Shown one piece after another: positions 45,401 through 58,000 of a stretch of 64,000 nt of DNA. The number at the start of each line of letters is the position of its first letter. Position 1 is the first letter of the stretch. The DNA comes from Isoetes taiwanensis (Eukaryota; Streptophyta; Lycopodiopsida; Isoetales; Isoetaceae), in the NCBI GenBank assembly GCA_021234155.1, contig JAJEKV010000013.1:15353877-15417876 (forward strand), read 5' to 3'. Below the pieces are notes generated by a model. It made no database searches, was not told where the DNA came from, and saw only the letters and a list, made by a program, of their open reading frames with translations. The position numbers and the translations under genes are program-made.

Positions 45401-48400
45401 TTTATAACAGATGTAAGCATTGTGGCCTTTTCTTCCACATTTTGAAAGACATGGATGTCCCTCAATCGTATATCAAGCTAAACATTGTAGTTAAGGCCAA
45501 AAGAGTGATCAAACACAAAATAGAAGTAGGTTGGTTCTTGGGGCAAGTTTATGTCTAACTGAAAGCACATGTTGGGGCAAAAGAGGAGCGGAGAATGTTC
45601 CCCCTGAAGACTCCATCAAATAATTCATGACATTATGTCCCCCGCTTCAAAGATTGCAAGTATAGTTGGATGAATCAGGCCAATGTTGCATGCCATTCTA
45701 AGTGACAAGATTATGCATCTGTCCAAAATTCCAACAGGAAGTGCCCATACCTTGTAATCTCCGCATTACAATCAGCTGACCTTTGCATAGTACGTGTCTC
45801 AGCGGGAGATAAGGATGACAGTAAGACTGGGTCATCTGAAAGGAGGATCAGCTGTTACACCAATCTCTTAGTACTTGCTTGGGCAAATTTAGGTACCGCC
45901 TGATGCCGGAACATAGACTCATCACTAAATATGTACACAAGAAATAAAAATTGCATCACATCACATCACATCAAGAGAAATGACAAAAATCATCATGAGA
46001 AGAACTCAAGTTATGTTGAAGTTAAATATCCATAGCTAATTTGATTTGAGGATATGCATAGGTAATAAAGTGGTCAGCTTTGTCCAATTATGTTCAATAT
46101 CTAAACACGCTAGTTGGTCACATCCTGCTACAAGATACAGGAACCCAAGATACTTACGTTGTGGTCTTGAATGGCCAAACTAGTGTAGCCAATTTGATCT
46201 CTTGCCTTTGTTCATTTTATAGTGCTTATACAGATTGAAAAAGTAAATAGATGAGTCAAATGCATAATAAAAAACTAGTCATACATTCTTTTGCAATGAA
46301 CAGTCATGTTTGCTAAATCCTTTCTCCATTGGCATTCACAGATGCATCATTTGCTGAGAGTTTATATGGCCTTCGGCGTCGTGCTACATGCATTTCCGAA
46401 AGTAGAGGTGGTGAAAAGCAAGAAAATAATAGATCTGGTTTGACGAGAAATCAGAGGAGGCTCTCTTTGCTGTTTCTAGTGAGTTGACCGACAGATTCAT
46501 TAAGCAACTGCTCATTTATTTACACATTCTTAGCAATGCTATGTGTTTGTTCATGGTTAGTAATGCGAAGGTTAAGTTTGTACTAATTGTCAGCCTGATA
46601 TTCTTGTTCTTTTAAGGTGGGACTACCATATTTGAAGTCCAAATTGCACGCATTGTATATGAATCATAGAGGAAACCTGCTACAAGCAGCTCTGTGGGAT
46701 ACCGGCAGTGATGGGGTGATGGAGTCTGACACCGTTACTTCGGAGACCTTTGTTCCATCTAACAGGACAAGCTCTAATGCTAATGTACCATATTACAGGC
46801 GATTTCAAGAGAGAATTATTACACTCTTAGCTTCATGTTTTCCTTGGGTCAATGCAATACATGAAGGTAATGCTGTCCCATTTCTCACAAGTTTCAAGGC
46901 ACAATATTAATTTCTATCTACCAATTTGGATATGGATTGTCTATCAGCTTAAACATGGCTTTTCAGATTGCTGGAAAAGAGTGGCAGAAATATCTGCATT
47001 TTCTTCTTTTGACCATTTGGCTCTTGGCATATGCCGGAGTTTGAACAGTGAAGGAGACACAGTCTGAATAACTCCACAGTATCTTTCAAATAAAAAAAAT
47101 ATGCACATAACTTGCTCTAGGTTTTGAGAACATTTTTCCCTCATCAAGGGGGAGTTGACATATTGGGGACCAAAAGCATTATAATGGTGAAGGTCGTAAA
47201 AAATACAAGGCGACTTGAACAAATTTTTCTCAAGCTCTATAATTCACTGTATTCTATATTTGATGTGAATCTAGCCGTATAAGGGTTGCAGTTATATAGA
47301 ATATAGTTTTCGTGCAGGTTTGGTCTTTGCGTATCAACTTCTTTACCTGCTTGATGCAACACCATATTATTCTCCAGCATTACATTTGTTGGGCCTTCAT
47401 GTGTCTCGAGCATCTGGGCAAGAACTGGTACTTGTATATTGCTTGGAGAAAATAGTGCAAAATATTGTTTATTTGAGGAGCAGAAAAACTAGGAGCTCGA
47501 GCCTAATTTGTCTCCATGTTAAATTTTGCTAAATTACAGATGGATTCTGCAAAGCATATCACAGAGCGTAGAAACCGGGAATATGAAATGCTTGGAGGGT
47601 CTTCTGTTTTACAGGTTGTTTAGGAAAGGAGAGAGAAAATTACTTATGTAACAAAGTTTTTTTCTGGCCAAATGTCTGTCAGGAATCCACTTAAATGTGT
47701 CAATGTTTTCTGCGCTCATATTAAACCTTGTTTAGCATATGGATAGTGGTTCAAGGAATGTGTCATGCAGGATGTCACCATATGAATGTTCTTTCGATTG
47801 TATTTAGGTATTTAATCATTCATACAGATTGGAAATATATTTTTGTTAAATCTGTATGTATACTACTAGCTTCTCCACTTTGTGGCATTTTCTACAAAAA
47901 CTCAAGAATGGGGTTGCATGACAATGTTCATATGATTTCTTGTTTACTCCACTAAAAGCTCATCTAATAGTCTTTTTAGTATATTCACTTATTGCCAATT
48001 TTTTGATATGTGACTTAAGGTAAGTAGTGCGTTGCAGATAGCAGTTGTGATTGTTGTAGTGTAGGTGTCATTCTTCATGGACTTGCAAATCAGTTCACTG
48101 AATTTTTGCCAGTTCATATAGGCTATACGAAGAACGTTTCTGCGCTATACATATGCAACATTGGATTTTGCTCAAACGGGTCTAATTGGTGCAGTGTTCC
48201 TTTTCAAGGTTATAATCCAGGATGCATTCCTTAATTATTTTATGGGTTCAATGTGATGTGCAGCGTACCCTAGCTACTAAATAATGTCCAAGTTTCAGGC
48301 AGAGGGATGGCATGTTTTGGCTCCTTTTCATATGCTTGTCTTAAATCAAAGAAAGTACCAGGTCTAATATTTTCTTTATACTTAGTGTTGAAAGTTTATC

Positions 48401-49242
48401 TCATCCCTTGACAATTCTGATATGTGCAAGGGTTGAACTAAAGTAAGAACAAACTATCTATTGTAGAAGAGGAACTATCTGCTGTGTTGGAAGCTTAAAA
48501 GCAGGTCAATTCTCTGGTCTAGGTTAGTCAGTTGTAAGGGCAAATAGTTGGAGAGCATGGAGGGTTAGTATTAAAGGGAAGGGAAGCTCAATGTCTGGCA
48601 TCATAGCAGAAGGGGCTTTGGTTTTCTGTGTCTTATTTGGATCTGCCCAATAGCCTTGTAACTTTATGAGTGGTGCAGCTGAAAGTGTTCCTTTTTTGCA
48701 TTTTTGGAAATCTAGATGATCGAATGGTGGTATCAATCTGCTGAAGAACGAGTAACAGCACCAGCTATATATCCACCGCCACCGCCGCCTCCAGCGCCAA
48801 AGGTCATCACAATAACAGCACCCCTAATATTTAATATTTACATTATGTCTATAACAATATATCTGTTTTGGTACTGGTGTCTTATCTCATGGCTCACATT
48901 CTTTTTTCAGGTTGCCAAAGATGGAATCCCACTGCCAGAAGATACAAAACTTTGCCCTCTTTGCCTGACCAACAGGACTAACCCTGCAATGATATCCGTA
49001 TCAGGCTACACGTTCTGTTATCCTTGTGTCTTCAACTACGTTTCTCAAGTAAGAGACTCCTAATATGCTTGTAACAAATCATGCTTGCGATCTCTTGCTA
49101 AGAAAGTTTCATGGAAATGGTATTTCTACTTTTGTGTTGATGGATCTAACTTGTTCCTGTGCATGTCTAGTATCATCGATGCCCAGTTACACTCATACCT
49201 TCTGAAGTTGATAACATCCGCCGCTTGTATCGTGATGCTTAA
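42432..49242 (+). CDS. PEX12: PEX12, peroxisome biogenesis factor 12 (complete, 10 exons)
   Basis: Subunit of the PEX2-PEX10-PEX12 ubiquitin ligase in the peroxisomal membrane, which ubiquitinates the import receptor PEX5 for recycling. Exons: 42,432-42,542; 42,625-42,730; 46,342-46,478; 46,617-46,866; 47,318-47,427; 47,540-47,614; 48,122-48,208; 48,716-48,802; 48,911-49,048; 49,171-49,242. All have GT-AG borders and joined phases. It opens MLLQVGGEEGARPTFFEMAA and continues HRVLDYSDEAFALLMLVLEA, FAESLYGLRRR, FAYQLLYLLDAT, LDFAQTGLIGAVFLFK (membrane segment), EWWYQSAEER, PPPPPPPAPK and a C-terminal RING-like part (LCPLCLT, FCYPCVF, YHRCPVTLIP) ending RRLYRDA. About 390 residues, the length usual for plant PEX12. 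Intron 2 (3.6 kb) contains an antisense LINE. Exons 1-2 lie within an inverted repeat and are duplicated three more times in the window. Confidence 0.95.
42857..45830 (-). mobile_element. LINE (non-LTR retrotransposon), antisense in PEX12 intron 2
   Basis: Reading on the minus strand from ~45,830: an endonuclease C-terminal signature (WNFGQMHNLVT, NGMQHWPDSSNYTC, GGHNVMNYLMES) at 45,620-45,780; a linker (45,172-45,465, IWYDEECKNLHKQLKEEM); reverse transcriptase with YCCFVDFRKASDTVPWTRLF (~44,600), CPYPALFGLYIDELESF (~44,430) and LYADDVVLIS (~44,330); then a Cys-containing C-terminal region (WICRWC, ~43,400) and the 3' end at 42,857. Frames are broken, so it is inactive. The endonuclease N-terminus is missing or unrecognisable, suggesting 5' truncation. 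No clear poly-A or target duplication seen. Confidence 0.85.
45831..46341 (+). other. PEX12: Remainder of PEX12 intron 2
   Basis: AT-rich sequence with no gene seen; it contains a small tandem (tcacatcacatcacatcaag, 45,956-45,975) and leads to the acceptor of exon 3 (cattcacag at 46,341). Confidence 0.6.
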
Positions 49243-49469
49243 CCGACGAGTCACTGGACTTCCAGAAGAAACTCATCATAAGAGTACAGGATAAATTATT
49301 GGCATTTTAATTGTGCTTTCTGGTATATGCAGTTCATAGCAGTAAGGGCATAACTTCAATAAGAGAGCATTTCATCCTAGTACGATCTCAAAACCTCCAC
49401 TTGATTTCATCGTTGTTTATAGTTGCATTTGAACTTGGTCTTTGAGGGAGTTGTAAAGGATCATAATAA
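49243..49469. other. PEX12: PEX12 3' region
   Basis: Probable 3' UTR and flank. No gene seen and no unambiguous polyadenylation signal. Confidence 0.4.
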
Positions 49470-49700
49470 TGACTGGGGGAGACTGCTTGGTTCTATGAGA
49501 CCAATTATTACATCAGATCATGTACAGGGCACACTAGAAATGTGCATCCGAAAATAAACCGAAACCCTGAAACTGAAGAAAATTTTGTCTTTTTTTAGTT
49601 GTTGATGCAAATGCAAAGAACAAAGTGTTGGTCTTGTTCTCTTTCTAAGATGACTGTCTCATGTTTTTTCTTTGCTTGAATGCATGGACGCCTTTCTCAT
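49470..49700 (-). mobile_element. Diverged LINE 3' end fragment
   Basis: Shares ggttctatgagaccaatta, atcatgtacag and aaccctgaaac with the 3' part of the intron 2 LINE (42,910-43,020), at clearly lower identity. It is therefore an older insertion of the same family, on the same strand. Confidence 0.6.
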
Positions 49701-50222
49701 TATATTAATTTTGAGATTCTGATGTATGTGGCTGCCCAATTAGATTGGACAGAACAAAACATTATCTAAAGGGTTTTTTTGGATTAAGTTAATTTACTTT
49801 TTAATATGCAGGAACAGAAGGGAAATATGTTCCTGATGGAATTACGTAATTTCCATGTGACATCATGCATGGTAGCGTTGGAGTCCACCCAATTTTCTGA
49901 ATCAGAAAATGGTGCCTAACAATTTTGGGCAACCATTAGGAATAAGGCTTGTATGTGCACCGTAAATAAGTTCAGCTAAGATCCTATGTTAAACAGACCA
50001 CAGCAAGCAGGGTGATTCAGAGCACAGGGCGACTGAGTCTTCTATCATAATCATTACCTATGTTGATTTGCACATGCAAGCCAAAATGATAGAGCTAGAA
50101 AGGGCTTAAAGCTATAATATATGAACCTGGGACAATCATATAGCTTCTAATTATCGCCTATGCTAGAGAAAGGGCATAAAGATGTGATGTAGAAGGGATT
50201 CTGCAGGTCGGGGGCGGCAAGA
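49701..50222. other. Intergenic DNA
   Basis: No gene, repeat or RNA feature that I can support. Confidence 0.4.
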
Positions 50223-50255
50223 ATGGCTGAGCCCATTCTGTTCTATGACGTCAAG
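50223..50255 (+). other. Candidate first coding exon MAEPILFYDVK
   Basis: ATG with eleven clean codons followed by a strong donor (AAG|GTAAGC). No second exon could be linked to it before the tandem repeats at 50,760, and the protein is too short to identify. Could be chance. Confidence 0.2.
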
Positions 50256-50702
50256 GTAAGCTACTTACGGGATTCTACAGGTTTTGTTGAGGCGATTTGT
50301 CATCCTGCAAGAATGATCCAAGAAACTTGACGTAATATGAATCATATAACTTCTGTCTCCGATCAACTCGTTGCTCGGCCATATGCACACTTGCTATAGC
50401 AAGGTTATAGAACTCATGGAACTCTTTCAAACAAAGCGAAATACATATTCTAGTGTTCTCGATGAGCTATGTCATTAGAGGTCAATGGTTCTTGTAAAAT
50501 TCGTTAAAGGTCAATGGTTCTTATAAAATGGTTGAGGTCAGTGAAATATATTAAAGAAAATATTGCTGCAAGCAGATGTATACATGCATGACAACTTTCT
50601 GTATACAGGTCCACGAGAGTCATGGCAATGGTTGAGCATAAACTCTGTATGTGTAGTCAACCCCCTATCGAGGCGTCAATGTTATAAATATTCAATAAAG
50701 CA

Positions 50703-50758
50703 AACTTCTAGGAGAAAACTCACCTATACTTTTTGAACTTCTAGGAGAAAACTCACCT
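50703..50758. repeat. Short direct duplication before the tandem array
   Basis: aacttctaggagaaaactca occurs at about 50,703 and again at about 50,737, leading into the GC-richer tandem array. Confidence 0.8.
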
Positions 50759-50759
50759 C

Positions 50760-51224
50760 GGGTGGGCAGCCGACTAACCGGAGGGACCGAGGGAAGGGGA
50801 ACCGACCAGTCATGACCGACCCAAGTTGGGATCTTAAGTGGGTTTTCTACTAAGTGCCCAGCCGAAACTAACCGGAGGTGACCAAAACCGAGGTGCCTTC
50901 ACAGGGTACCAACCGACTAGCCGACCAACTAAAACGACCAACGGAACCAACCAGTCGGGTGGGCAGCCGACTAACCGGAGGGACCGAGGGAAAGGGAACC
51001 GACCAGTCATGACCAACCCAAGTTGGGATCTTAAGTGGGTTTTCTACTAAGTGCCCAGCCGAAACCAACCGGAGGTGACCAAAACCGAGGAGCCTTCATA
51101 GGGAACCAACCGACTAACCGACCCAACGGAACCAACCAGTCGGGTGGGGAGCCGACTAACCGGACTGACCGAGGAAAGGAACCGACCAGTCATGACCAAC
51201 CCAAGTTGGGATCTTAAGTGGGTT
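50760..51224. repeat. Tandem repeat, period ~185-197 bp, 2.4 copies
   Basis: Units start at 50,760, 50,957 and 51,142 with gggtgggcagccgactaacc or a close variant and are rich in aaccgac/accgacc submotifs. Base composition is clearly more GC-rich than the surroundings. The satellite-like period is close to nucleosome length. Confidence 0.9.
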
Positions 51225-51415
51225 TTGAGTTGAACACTCCTTTTAAAACCGACGGGATGCATGTCATGTGCCCAATATCACAGCTCTACACAAAGTGCGT
51301 ACATTTAAGATTAGCCTTTAATACATAGCAATCATTCTAAATGATTGTCAAAGATCTTGAACGAGAAAATTTCCTTAACATCTCATTTTATATAAGTATG
51401 CCAAAAGCATTGCTA

Positions 51416-51745
51416 CATTCATCAAATCGATGTGACAAATGCCTTCTTGCATGGAGAACTTGAAGAAGAGTTGTACCTAGAACAACCAGAAGGTTTTGAG
51501 CATGGATCCAATTTGGGTTGCAGACTACACAAGGCCATATATGGCCTCAGAGAGGCGTCAAGGACTTGGTACTCCAGGCCAAATCAGGTATTGATCATGA
51601 TTGGATTTCTAGCAAGTGCAAATATCCTAGTGTGTGCTATCGATTTCTACCATCTACCATGTTTGTATTATGTTATGTAGATGATTTAATCATAATAGCA
51701 GCCAAGAAGAATGATTTGGAATTCCTAAAGATCCAGTTGCATTAG
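51416..51745 (+). pseudogene. Ty1/copia reverse transcriptase fragment
   Basis: IDVTNAFLHGELEEELYLEQ at 51,425, then HKAIYGL and, after a frameshift near 51,550, VCYRFLPSTMFVLCYVDDLI with the YVDD catalytic motif at ~51,675. This is the classic copia RT order. Truncated on both sides. Confidence 0.88.
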
Positions 51746-51829
51746 CAAGTGCTTTTTGAAGAATTTCTCAAATTATGCTCTGAAATGAATCATAATGGCT
51801 GGTTGATTGTCAACCCTCAGCTCCATGCC

Positions 51830-52310
51830 AATGCTCTAAGGAATCTGCAACTCGATGGCTGGCCTCTGCAACCATATTGCCTCATTGCAGCAACTGAGTA
51901 AAACTCAGCTTCAGTTGTTGAGCAAAACAGTTTTGCTTGGTGCTACTCCAAGAATATGTGCCTCCTGCAAAAGTGAAAATATACCCAGAAATTGATCTTC
52001 ATCTCCACCCCAATCTGCATCTACATCTGTGTACCCAATTATACCTTTGCTCCCACTTGCATTAAAATAAATGTCGAAGTCCTGATGTTCCTGCAATATA
52101 CCTCATACATCTCTTTAAGGAACAACAATATCTGTGTCTGGAACTATTTGAAATTTGCTTGTGCTTAGATAAAATCGGTGAAAGATATGGTCTTGTGGCA
52201 ACTACTGCAAAATTAAGTTTTTCCAGAATATTTTTGTACTCTTCATGAATGTAGAAGAGAGTTCCATTACAGAACCACTTGATGACTGCCATTTAAGAAG
52301 AAATTGACTT
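51830..52310 (-). pseudogene. Ty1/copia RNase H region, inverted relative to the RT
   Basis: Minus strand: CMRYIAGTSGLRHLF, then GIIGYTDVDADWGGDE (copia RNase H motif, normally GYTDADWGGD) and LLQEAHILG. In an intact copia element this lies just downstream of the RT on the same strand; here it is on the opposite strand, less than 100 nt away. Confidence 0.85.
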
Positions 52311-52960
52311 TTTCGAGTCAAGGTACAAGAACTATAACCAATGGTGGAGGAAAATTCTGATGTATGCTGAGAGCAAGCTGAGTAAAGTTAACCAATGGGT
52401 GGAGGAAAATTCTGATGTATGGTGAGAGCAAACTGAGTAAAGGCCTTAGCATGTTGTTGTATGGCATCCAGTGCTCATGAAACTCATGCATTTGATTTTC
52501 ATTAATCTGCAACTAGGTTTTGATTTTCACTATTCTGCAATGGGTAAAAATAGAGTTACCCTTGTTATGGGTCATGGCACAATCATGTCCATTAATTATT
52601 CTAGGGGATGGAATCACCAAGATGGAATAATTTAAGGGCTAAATCTAGCTATTTGGCAATTTCATAGCACATTTCTTAGCTAAAGTAATCGGAAAAACTT
52701 GAGGGAAAATTAATAATTTTACCTAAACTTTTTTCGCACTCGCACCAACCGTCAGGCTGTTTAGCCAAATGCTAGAAAGTAGGAGAGTGAAAATTTGTAT
52801 TGTTTAACTAAACCATAGCAAGTTTTGGAATGAGTTTCGGATTAGTTTAACTAAAGTAGTTCTAGGTGATGAGACATGAGATATATATAAATTTTATTAG
52901 TAAATTTATTTCCTAGTATCCATGGAATAATTTGAGGCCTAGACTTTGCTACTAACTTTT
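52311..52960. other. AT-rich repeats flanking the copia remnant
   Basis: A ~60 nt direct repeat (52,325-52,390 and 52,390-52,445: aaccaatggtggaggaaaat then gatgtatg-tgagagcaa-ctgagtaaag) and two diverged copies of ggaataattt-gggctaaatct-gctatttgg (~52,617 and ~52,924). No gene seen. Confidence 0.6.
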
Positions 52961-55900
52961 TTTTAGCATGCTTCCACAAAAAGGGGAGTAAAGTAAATGG
53001 AAACAATTGGGAAAAAATTTAGATCCTCCATTTCACAAGTGAAATAGCACCCCATTTTGGAATAGTTAGCAGCCAAGGCTTTGTATTGAGCTTGTCCTGG
53101 ATTTGAGGTACCCTTTCGAGCTTGGAAGGTATCCAAATGGAAGTGTGAGATTGCAAATTGTGTCTCCAAGATACTTTGTGTCTCTGCTGCAGCTCTCAAT
53201 TCAGCCTAGAGGCTAGTAATAAAAGTATCATGTTCTTGCTGTTGTTAGGTGGAGCTCAAGCTTTGAGTGGCCTTAGCCTATGAGACAGAGTCCTTCCAAC
53301 TGTTTACATGTGGTAGAAAGAAGTTGTAAATTGGCCTCAACAAGCTCCATAGATGAGATCATGATCACAACTAATTTGATTGAGTGCAGACTTGGTTTGC
53401 TTAGGTCTATTGGATTCGATCTTTAGCCATAGTGACTACTACTGTAAGCTGTTCAACATTCTTTCTTCCTCCTAAAGAGCAGTCACTTGTCTCGGGAGCT
53501 TATACCTTTGAGATGTTTTATTTCTTGGTTATCAACCTTGAGATGGATCATTCTCATCTAAGAATTCTGAAAATGAATTTTGAAGGCATCCCTGTGTAAT
53601 ATTTGATTTATCCAAATTCTGCTGAAACTTTTTACAAATTTGTCTTGGAGGGCGACTTGAGGGAGAGGCAATTAGATGAAAAGATTAGTAATAGATGGAT
53701 TAAAATACCACCATATGGTGGTGGATAGCTAGGCGTCTATAATTTTCTGAAAGATTGATGACTTGGAGGAGGTTGACGAGGCCTTTGCAGAGGTCGAAAA
53801 CTTGATACATTATTCTTTGCTACTTACTCCTATTCTAGGTCCAAATCAAGGACACTGATTTCTTTGTTGGGATCAAAATGCTTAGAGTGATAATTGATGA
53901 TTTATTGAATATGGCCGCCCATAGCTGTGGAAATCTTTTCGACCTTAGAGTTCCTGAGTTTGGGAAGCTCATCATGCATGCGAGATAGCAGAATATCTAC
54001 CCAATCCATGATCATATATGTAGAAGTAGCATAAGGTTATTGTAGAACAACTTATTAATCGAAGAATTCTTCTGGGCCAGCCTAAAAGTTTCTTTCAAGA
54101 ATTTGTACAAAGGTTGAGGTTTTTGAGGGTAAAAAACATGGTATGTTCATACTTTGAAAGCGGGAAGAGTATGTTTACCGTAAAGCAGAGCAGGGCAAGA
54201 TGGACTTCAGCGATGGCAGAGCTGAAAAGAATTTTGGAGCAAAGGCGTGAAAAAATTTCTAAGGTTTCCAAATGACTGGAAAAGGATATATAGACATGCC
54301 TGCTGAATTAAAGAAGCATTGTACCCATTGGGCTTGCCTTATATTGCTAGTGTGAGTGGTGGTCCAGCTGGTGAAATGCTATCAGAGATATTCGGCACTA
54401 AGTGGAGAGACAAAAGATCGTGAATTTCACAACTTGAAAAAGGATGATCAGACTATGCAAGCCGTGAGGAGTTGTCATGAAGATTTGGCATGGAAGTCAT
54501 ACTAGGAAGGTAAGAGAGTGCTTTTAAGTTTGACATGTTTCTTTTTTGAAAATGAAGTAAATTTAAAAAGATGGAAATGGTGAGGCCATATCAGCAATAT
54601 CCCTGGCTAGTAAAAGACATTAAGTGGTGCAAAATATTTGGGGTCATATAATGAAAGCTTCGAGTTGTCGACATTTAAGGTGATGAAGCTTGATGAGTTT
54701 GATATGATAAAGATCTTTGCATAATTGCTTGGTGTCCAGTTGGTGGCATAACTTACCATTAACGAGATTGACAATATTTCTGCCATCAATTTGAACATAA
54801 CTGACAACAAATTTTGTCCATGTAGAGTTAGACATAGTTGCAGAAGCATCGCCTGAGCGCGCCCACACTTCTTTCATGAGTTCTATCTTTGCAGCAATCT
54901 TTGGCTAACTCTTGATCCTGAAGGTGGAGGACTAGATTCTGCTACTAAATTTTACTAGGCTCGTGTGGTATTGAAGATAGAAATTGTTTTTCTGTGCTTC
55001 AATTTTGTATTTCAATTCTTCCATGCATTTCCTAAGCTTCAAATATGAGATCATGGTGGTCACGTTGAAAATGAATTGAACGACTTGCTTAATTCTTGGA
55101 CACCACCAAAATCATGTTATCTTAGTGCATATCTTTGGGCACGATTTTGTGATGATATGTTGTTGGCTGCAGCCATGGTCCTTATTATCCATTGGTTGTT
55201 AGTCGAACAAAGATAGTGTGATTAGTTCCTGGGATTTGAACTTGAACTTAAAAAAACCAGAACAAGTCCTGTTAATACATCTCCATTGATGCACTATGCT
55301 CGTGAAGGATCAAAAGTGTTGTGTGGTATGATGATTGCTGCTAAGGAGGCTGCTACCGAGTTTATGCCTAAGTGATGGATGTAGTTTCGACTTGACAAAC
55401 CATTTTTCTATGAAACTGTTTGAGATTCATCATCATGCATTATTCCGTGGCATGATTGATCAAATCATATTTTCTGCAATATAGACTACGAATGTGGAGT
55501 GTCCTTAATCTTTGCAACTTCGGCACCACACATTATTGTGGCGGTTGTGGTTGCACATAATTTTGAGCCACAAGAACTGATGGCGTGACATTGGCGTCAG
55601 AAAAGTCAAGACCACATGAAGAAATGTTCAGAGAATAATTTGCAAACTAAATAGCAGTTTTAGGAATTTGAGTATTGAAGCTTTGCCTAACCCGAATAGG
55701 AGGTGGAAGACTTTATAAAAACCAACCAACTATTTGGCGAGAAATTCTAGAGTCTGTCAATATGGAGTAACAAGCAATCAATAAAGTCATAGGCTGCCGC
55801 TACGAAATATTGCTTCATTTCATTGAGTTGTATGAGAATCTACTAGTCTTTACAGAAGAACCATATTGTTCTACAAGGAGGCTTCCATTTGTGTCCAATT

Positions 55901-56400
55901 GTTTTGCCATTGGCTTTGTTTGCCATGAGCCATTGGTTGAAAAAATGCGAAACTATAGATGTGGTAGGTGGTGTCTGTTTAACTAAATGAGAGCTTCAGC
56001 TTACTCAATGTGAGCATCTACACTTTGTTCTATAGAGGGCTTCCTTTTGACAGTACTATATATCGGATAGGGAAGTTTGAGATGAAGAGCACGAGCATAA
56101 TCATGTCGTGGTGGAGGATCACCATGTATATGGCATAAAAAAGAAGTGTCTCCCCCATCTGCTTGAGGTTGTCGAACAATGTGATCTTTTGGATTTATGT
56201 GAAAGAGTGGGTTGCCATAACCACTTCATGTTTTTAAATTAGTTCACATCCAATATTAAATTGATTGAATTGAATGATTTTTATCATCTATGGAGGCCAA
56301 TATGAAATGCCTGATAGATGGGTTCGCGATATGAAGAAGGTGGTTGTAACACATATGAAGACAAAATTGTGAAGAATTGTCATATATGCTTGTTGGAGTT
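52961..56400 (-). pseudogene. Decayed minus-strand coding block, Gag-like retroelement remnant
   Basis: Protein-like stretches in shifting minus-strand frames: GDPPPRHDYARALHLKLPYP (~56,100); a Cys/His segment WCRSCKD-x-GH (~55,510); STWTKFVVSYVQIDGRNIVN (~54,780); MDWVDILLSRMHDELPKLRN (~53,980); MELVEANLQLLSTTCKQLEG (~53,330); LETQFAISHFHLDTFQARKG (~53,130). The charged, helical character and the zinc-knuckle-like segment suggest a retroelement Gag polyprotein with many stops. No protease, RT or integrase seen. Family not identified. Confidence 0.4.
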
Positions 56401-57060
56401 CTATAATATTGAGTAAATAGGCAGGAGTATGCCTTGGAGAACCTCTATTTGGATGAGAGTTCCATTGGGAGTCTCCCTTTCGAACTGATGGAAGAAAATG
56501 TTCATGAGAATGTGCTCCTAGTGTAGGAGGTCTAGCTTGTACTCTGGAGGTGCAGATACAAACTTTTACGGATCAACATCATAGAGAGAGGACTTTTGGT
56601 AGGAGTCCCTATGTTGTTGTTGAACCAAATGCTCAGTAGCGTGTTGCAATTATACTTCTACCTGAGTAAAATCTCGGTACGACATGAGGCTAAAAGTCTA
56701 CCTGAGGCATGGCGTCCATAACTTTGGGGATTGGGATCTTATACAAGACAAAACCACAAGAGGAATTTTTTAAATATAAAAAGAATGGTGAAAAGAAAGA
56801 CAGATGAGAGAATATAGAACACAATTGGGACTAGATGTTGAATGCTTTCATATTGAAGGTTTTTTTTTTTTTTTTGGAGGTAAGGTGGGTTTTGTATTCA
56901 TACTAGAAACTTACATAGTGATATTGTATACCATCAGAGGTATACTGGTAGGCATAATGCCAAAATTACACATTCCAAAAGTTTGGAGATGTGTTAATAA
57001 AACCAGACTAATGTCTGTTAGCAGACTAAGGTCTGTTACCTATTACATACATTAACTTAT
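56401..57060. other. Intergenic DNA with a 16 nt poly-T run
   Basis: Poly-T at about 56,860-56,876 followed by ggaggtaaggtgggttttgt. The layout (T-run then a GTAAGG-type head) resembles the 3' end of a minus-strand retroposon; similar T-runs occur near 60,410 and 61,425. No gene seen. Confidence 0.35.
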
Positions 57061-57102
57061 CAGATAATCAAAACTTTATGTTCATAAGTGTTTTGCTGCT
57101 TC

Positions 57103-57490
57103 CTATTGTGCATCAATCAGATCTTGCATGGTAAGATCCTGTACTCTTCGTCTGCCAAGGATATTCAGGTACAGGTCCAGTTTGGCAACCGGATAGTTAG
57201 TGAAATCCAGAAGAAGGAGAACATGGGCCTCCCGCATCTGCTGCCACTTATGGAATAAATTCATGAAAAAAGGCCTGAGATTGTTATGTCTCCAGGCTTC
57301 TGTTCTCTTCAGAATCTTCTTCAATGCTCTTGCATGAATCATCTCTTGTTTCAGCTAGATGAAAATTTCCTCTTCTTCAATCCCGGGAAGATTAGACTCC
57401 TCAGTGTCCGAGTCCTCAGCAACCCCCATACCTCGATCCTGGGCTCCATATCTATTAAGCCTCCTCATTGCATCTGTGCAAAATAACATC
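57103..57490 (-). pseudogene. C-terminal part of a block-C2-related gene
   Basis: Minus strand: an acidic stretch (GVAEDSDTEESNLPGIEEEE), one stop, then MIHARALKKILKRTEAWRHN and a helical C-terminus ending DLTMQDLIDAQ. The ALKKILKRTEAWRHNNLRPF part aligns with EALKRLLKMEDVWLHNTFRS of the 172-aa protein at 28,599-29,117. Function unknown; a dispersed family is likely. Confidence 0.5.
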
Positions 57491-57649
57491 ATCATATTGA
57501 AGGTTTTGAAAATGACCAATCTAGCAAAGTGCCATGATTAAGAAGGAACAAGAAAAACTTAATTCTTGTTAACTTTTAAGCTTAAACTAGAAGATATAGA
57601 ACACATTATAATAGCAAAAACTACCAGAAGTGGCAATTGTCGCTGCTAT

Positions 57650-58000
57650 TGCGGCTGTAAAGGGTCCGGAAATCTTTGTGATATGCTAAGAGATAGGAAT
57701 GACCAACTTTGTTGGAGCGGTTCTGTTCTGTGTTGGAATCTCGCCAGAAAGGTCGTGATCTCTGAACTGGGAAGCATGTCGTATAGGGCGTGATTCATTT
57801 ATGCTGTGAATATTATGACTTCTCTGCATTTTGAGCATCATGAATGTGTCCCATAGCATCTCATTTTTGGGCCCCTTTTGCTTCTTGTTGCCTTTTGAAG
57901 ATTTGATCGCACTTCTTGTATGGGCACGCTTGAGCTGAGGCTTTGGTGATGTATAAGTATTTAGGAATAGTCCAGGGTCTGGGGGCACAAGACTAAAATA
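57650..58000 (-). pseudogene. Coding-like exon, possibly of the same minus-strand gene
   Basis: Minus-strand frame with a basic segment (KPQLKRAHTRSAIKSSKGNK) followed by MLWDTFMMLKMQRSHNI. It lies between the 58.7-59.4 kb and 57.1-57.5 kb coding pieces, and all three are on the minus strand. No domain recognised. Confidence 0.3.
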
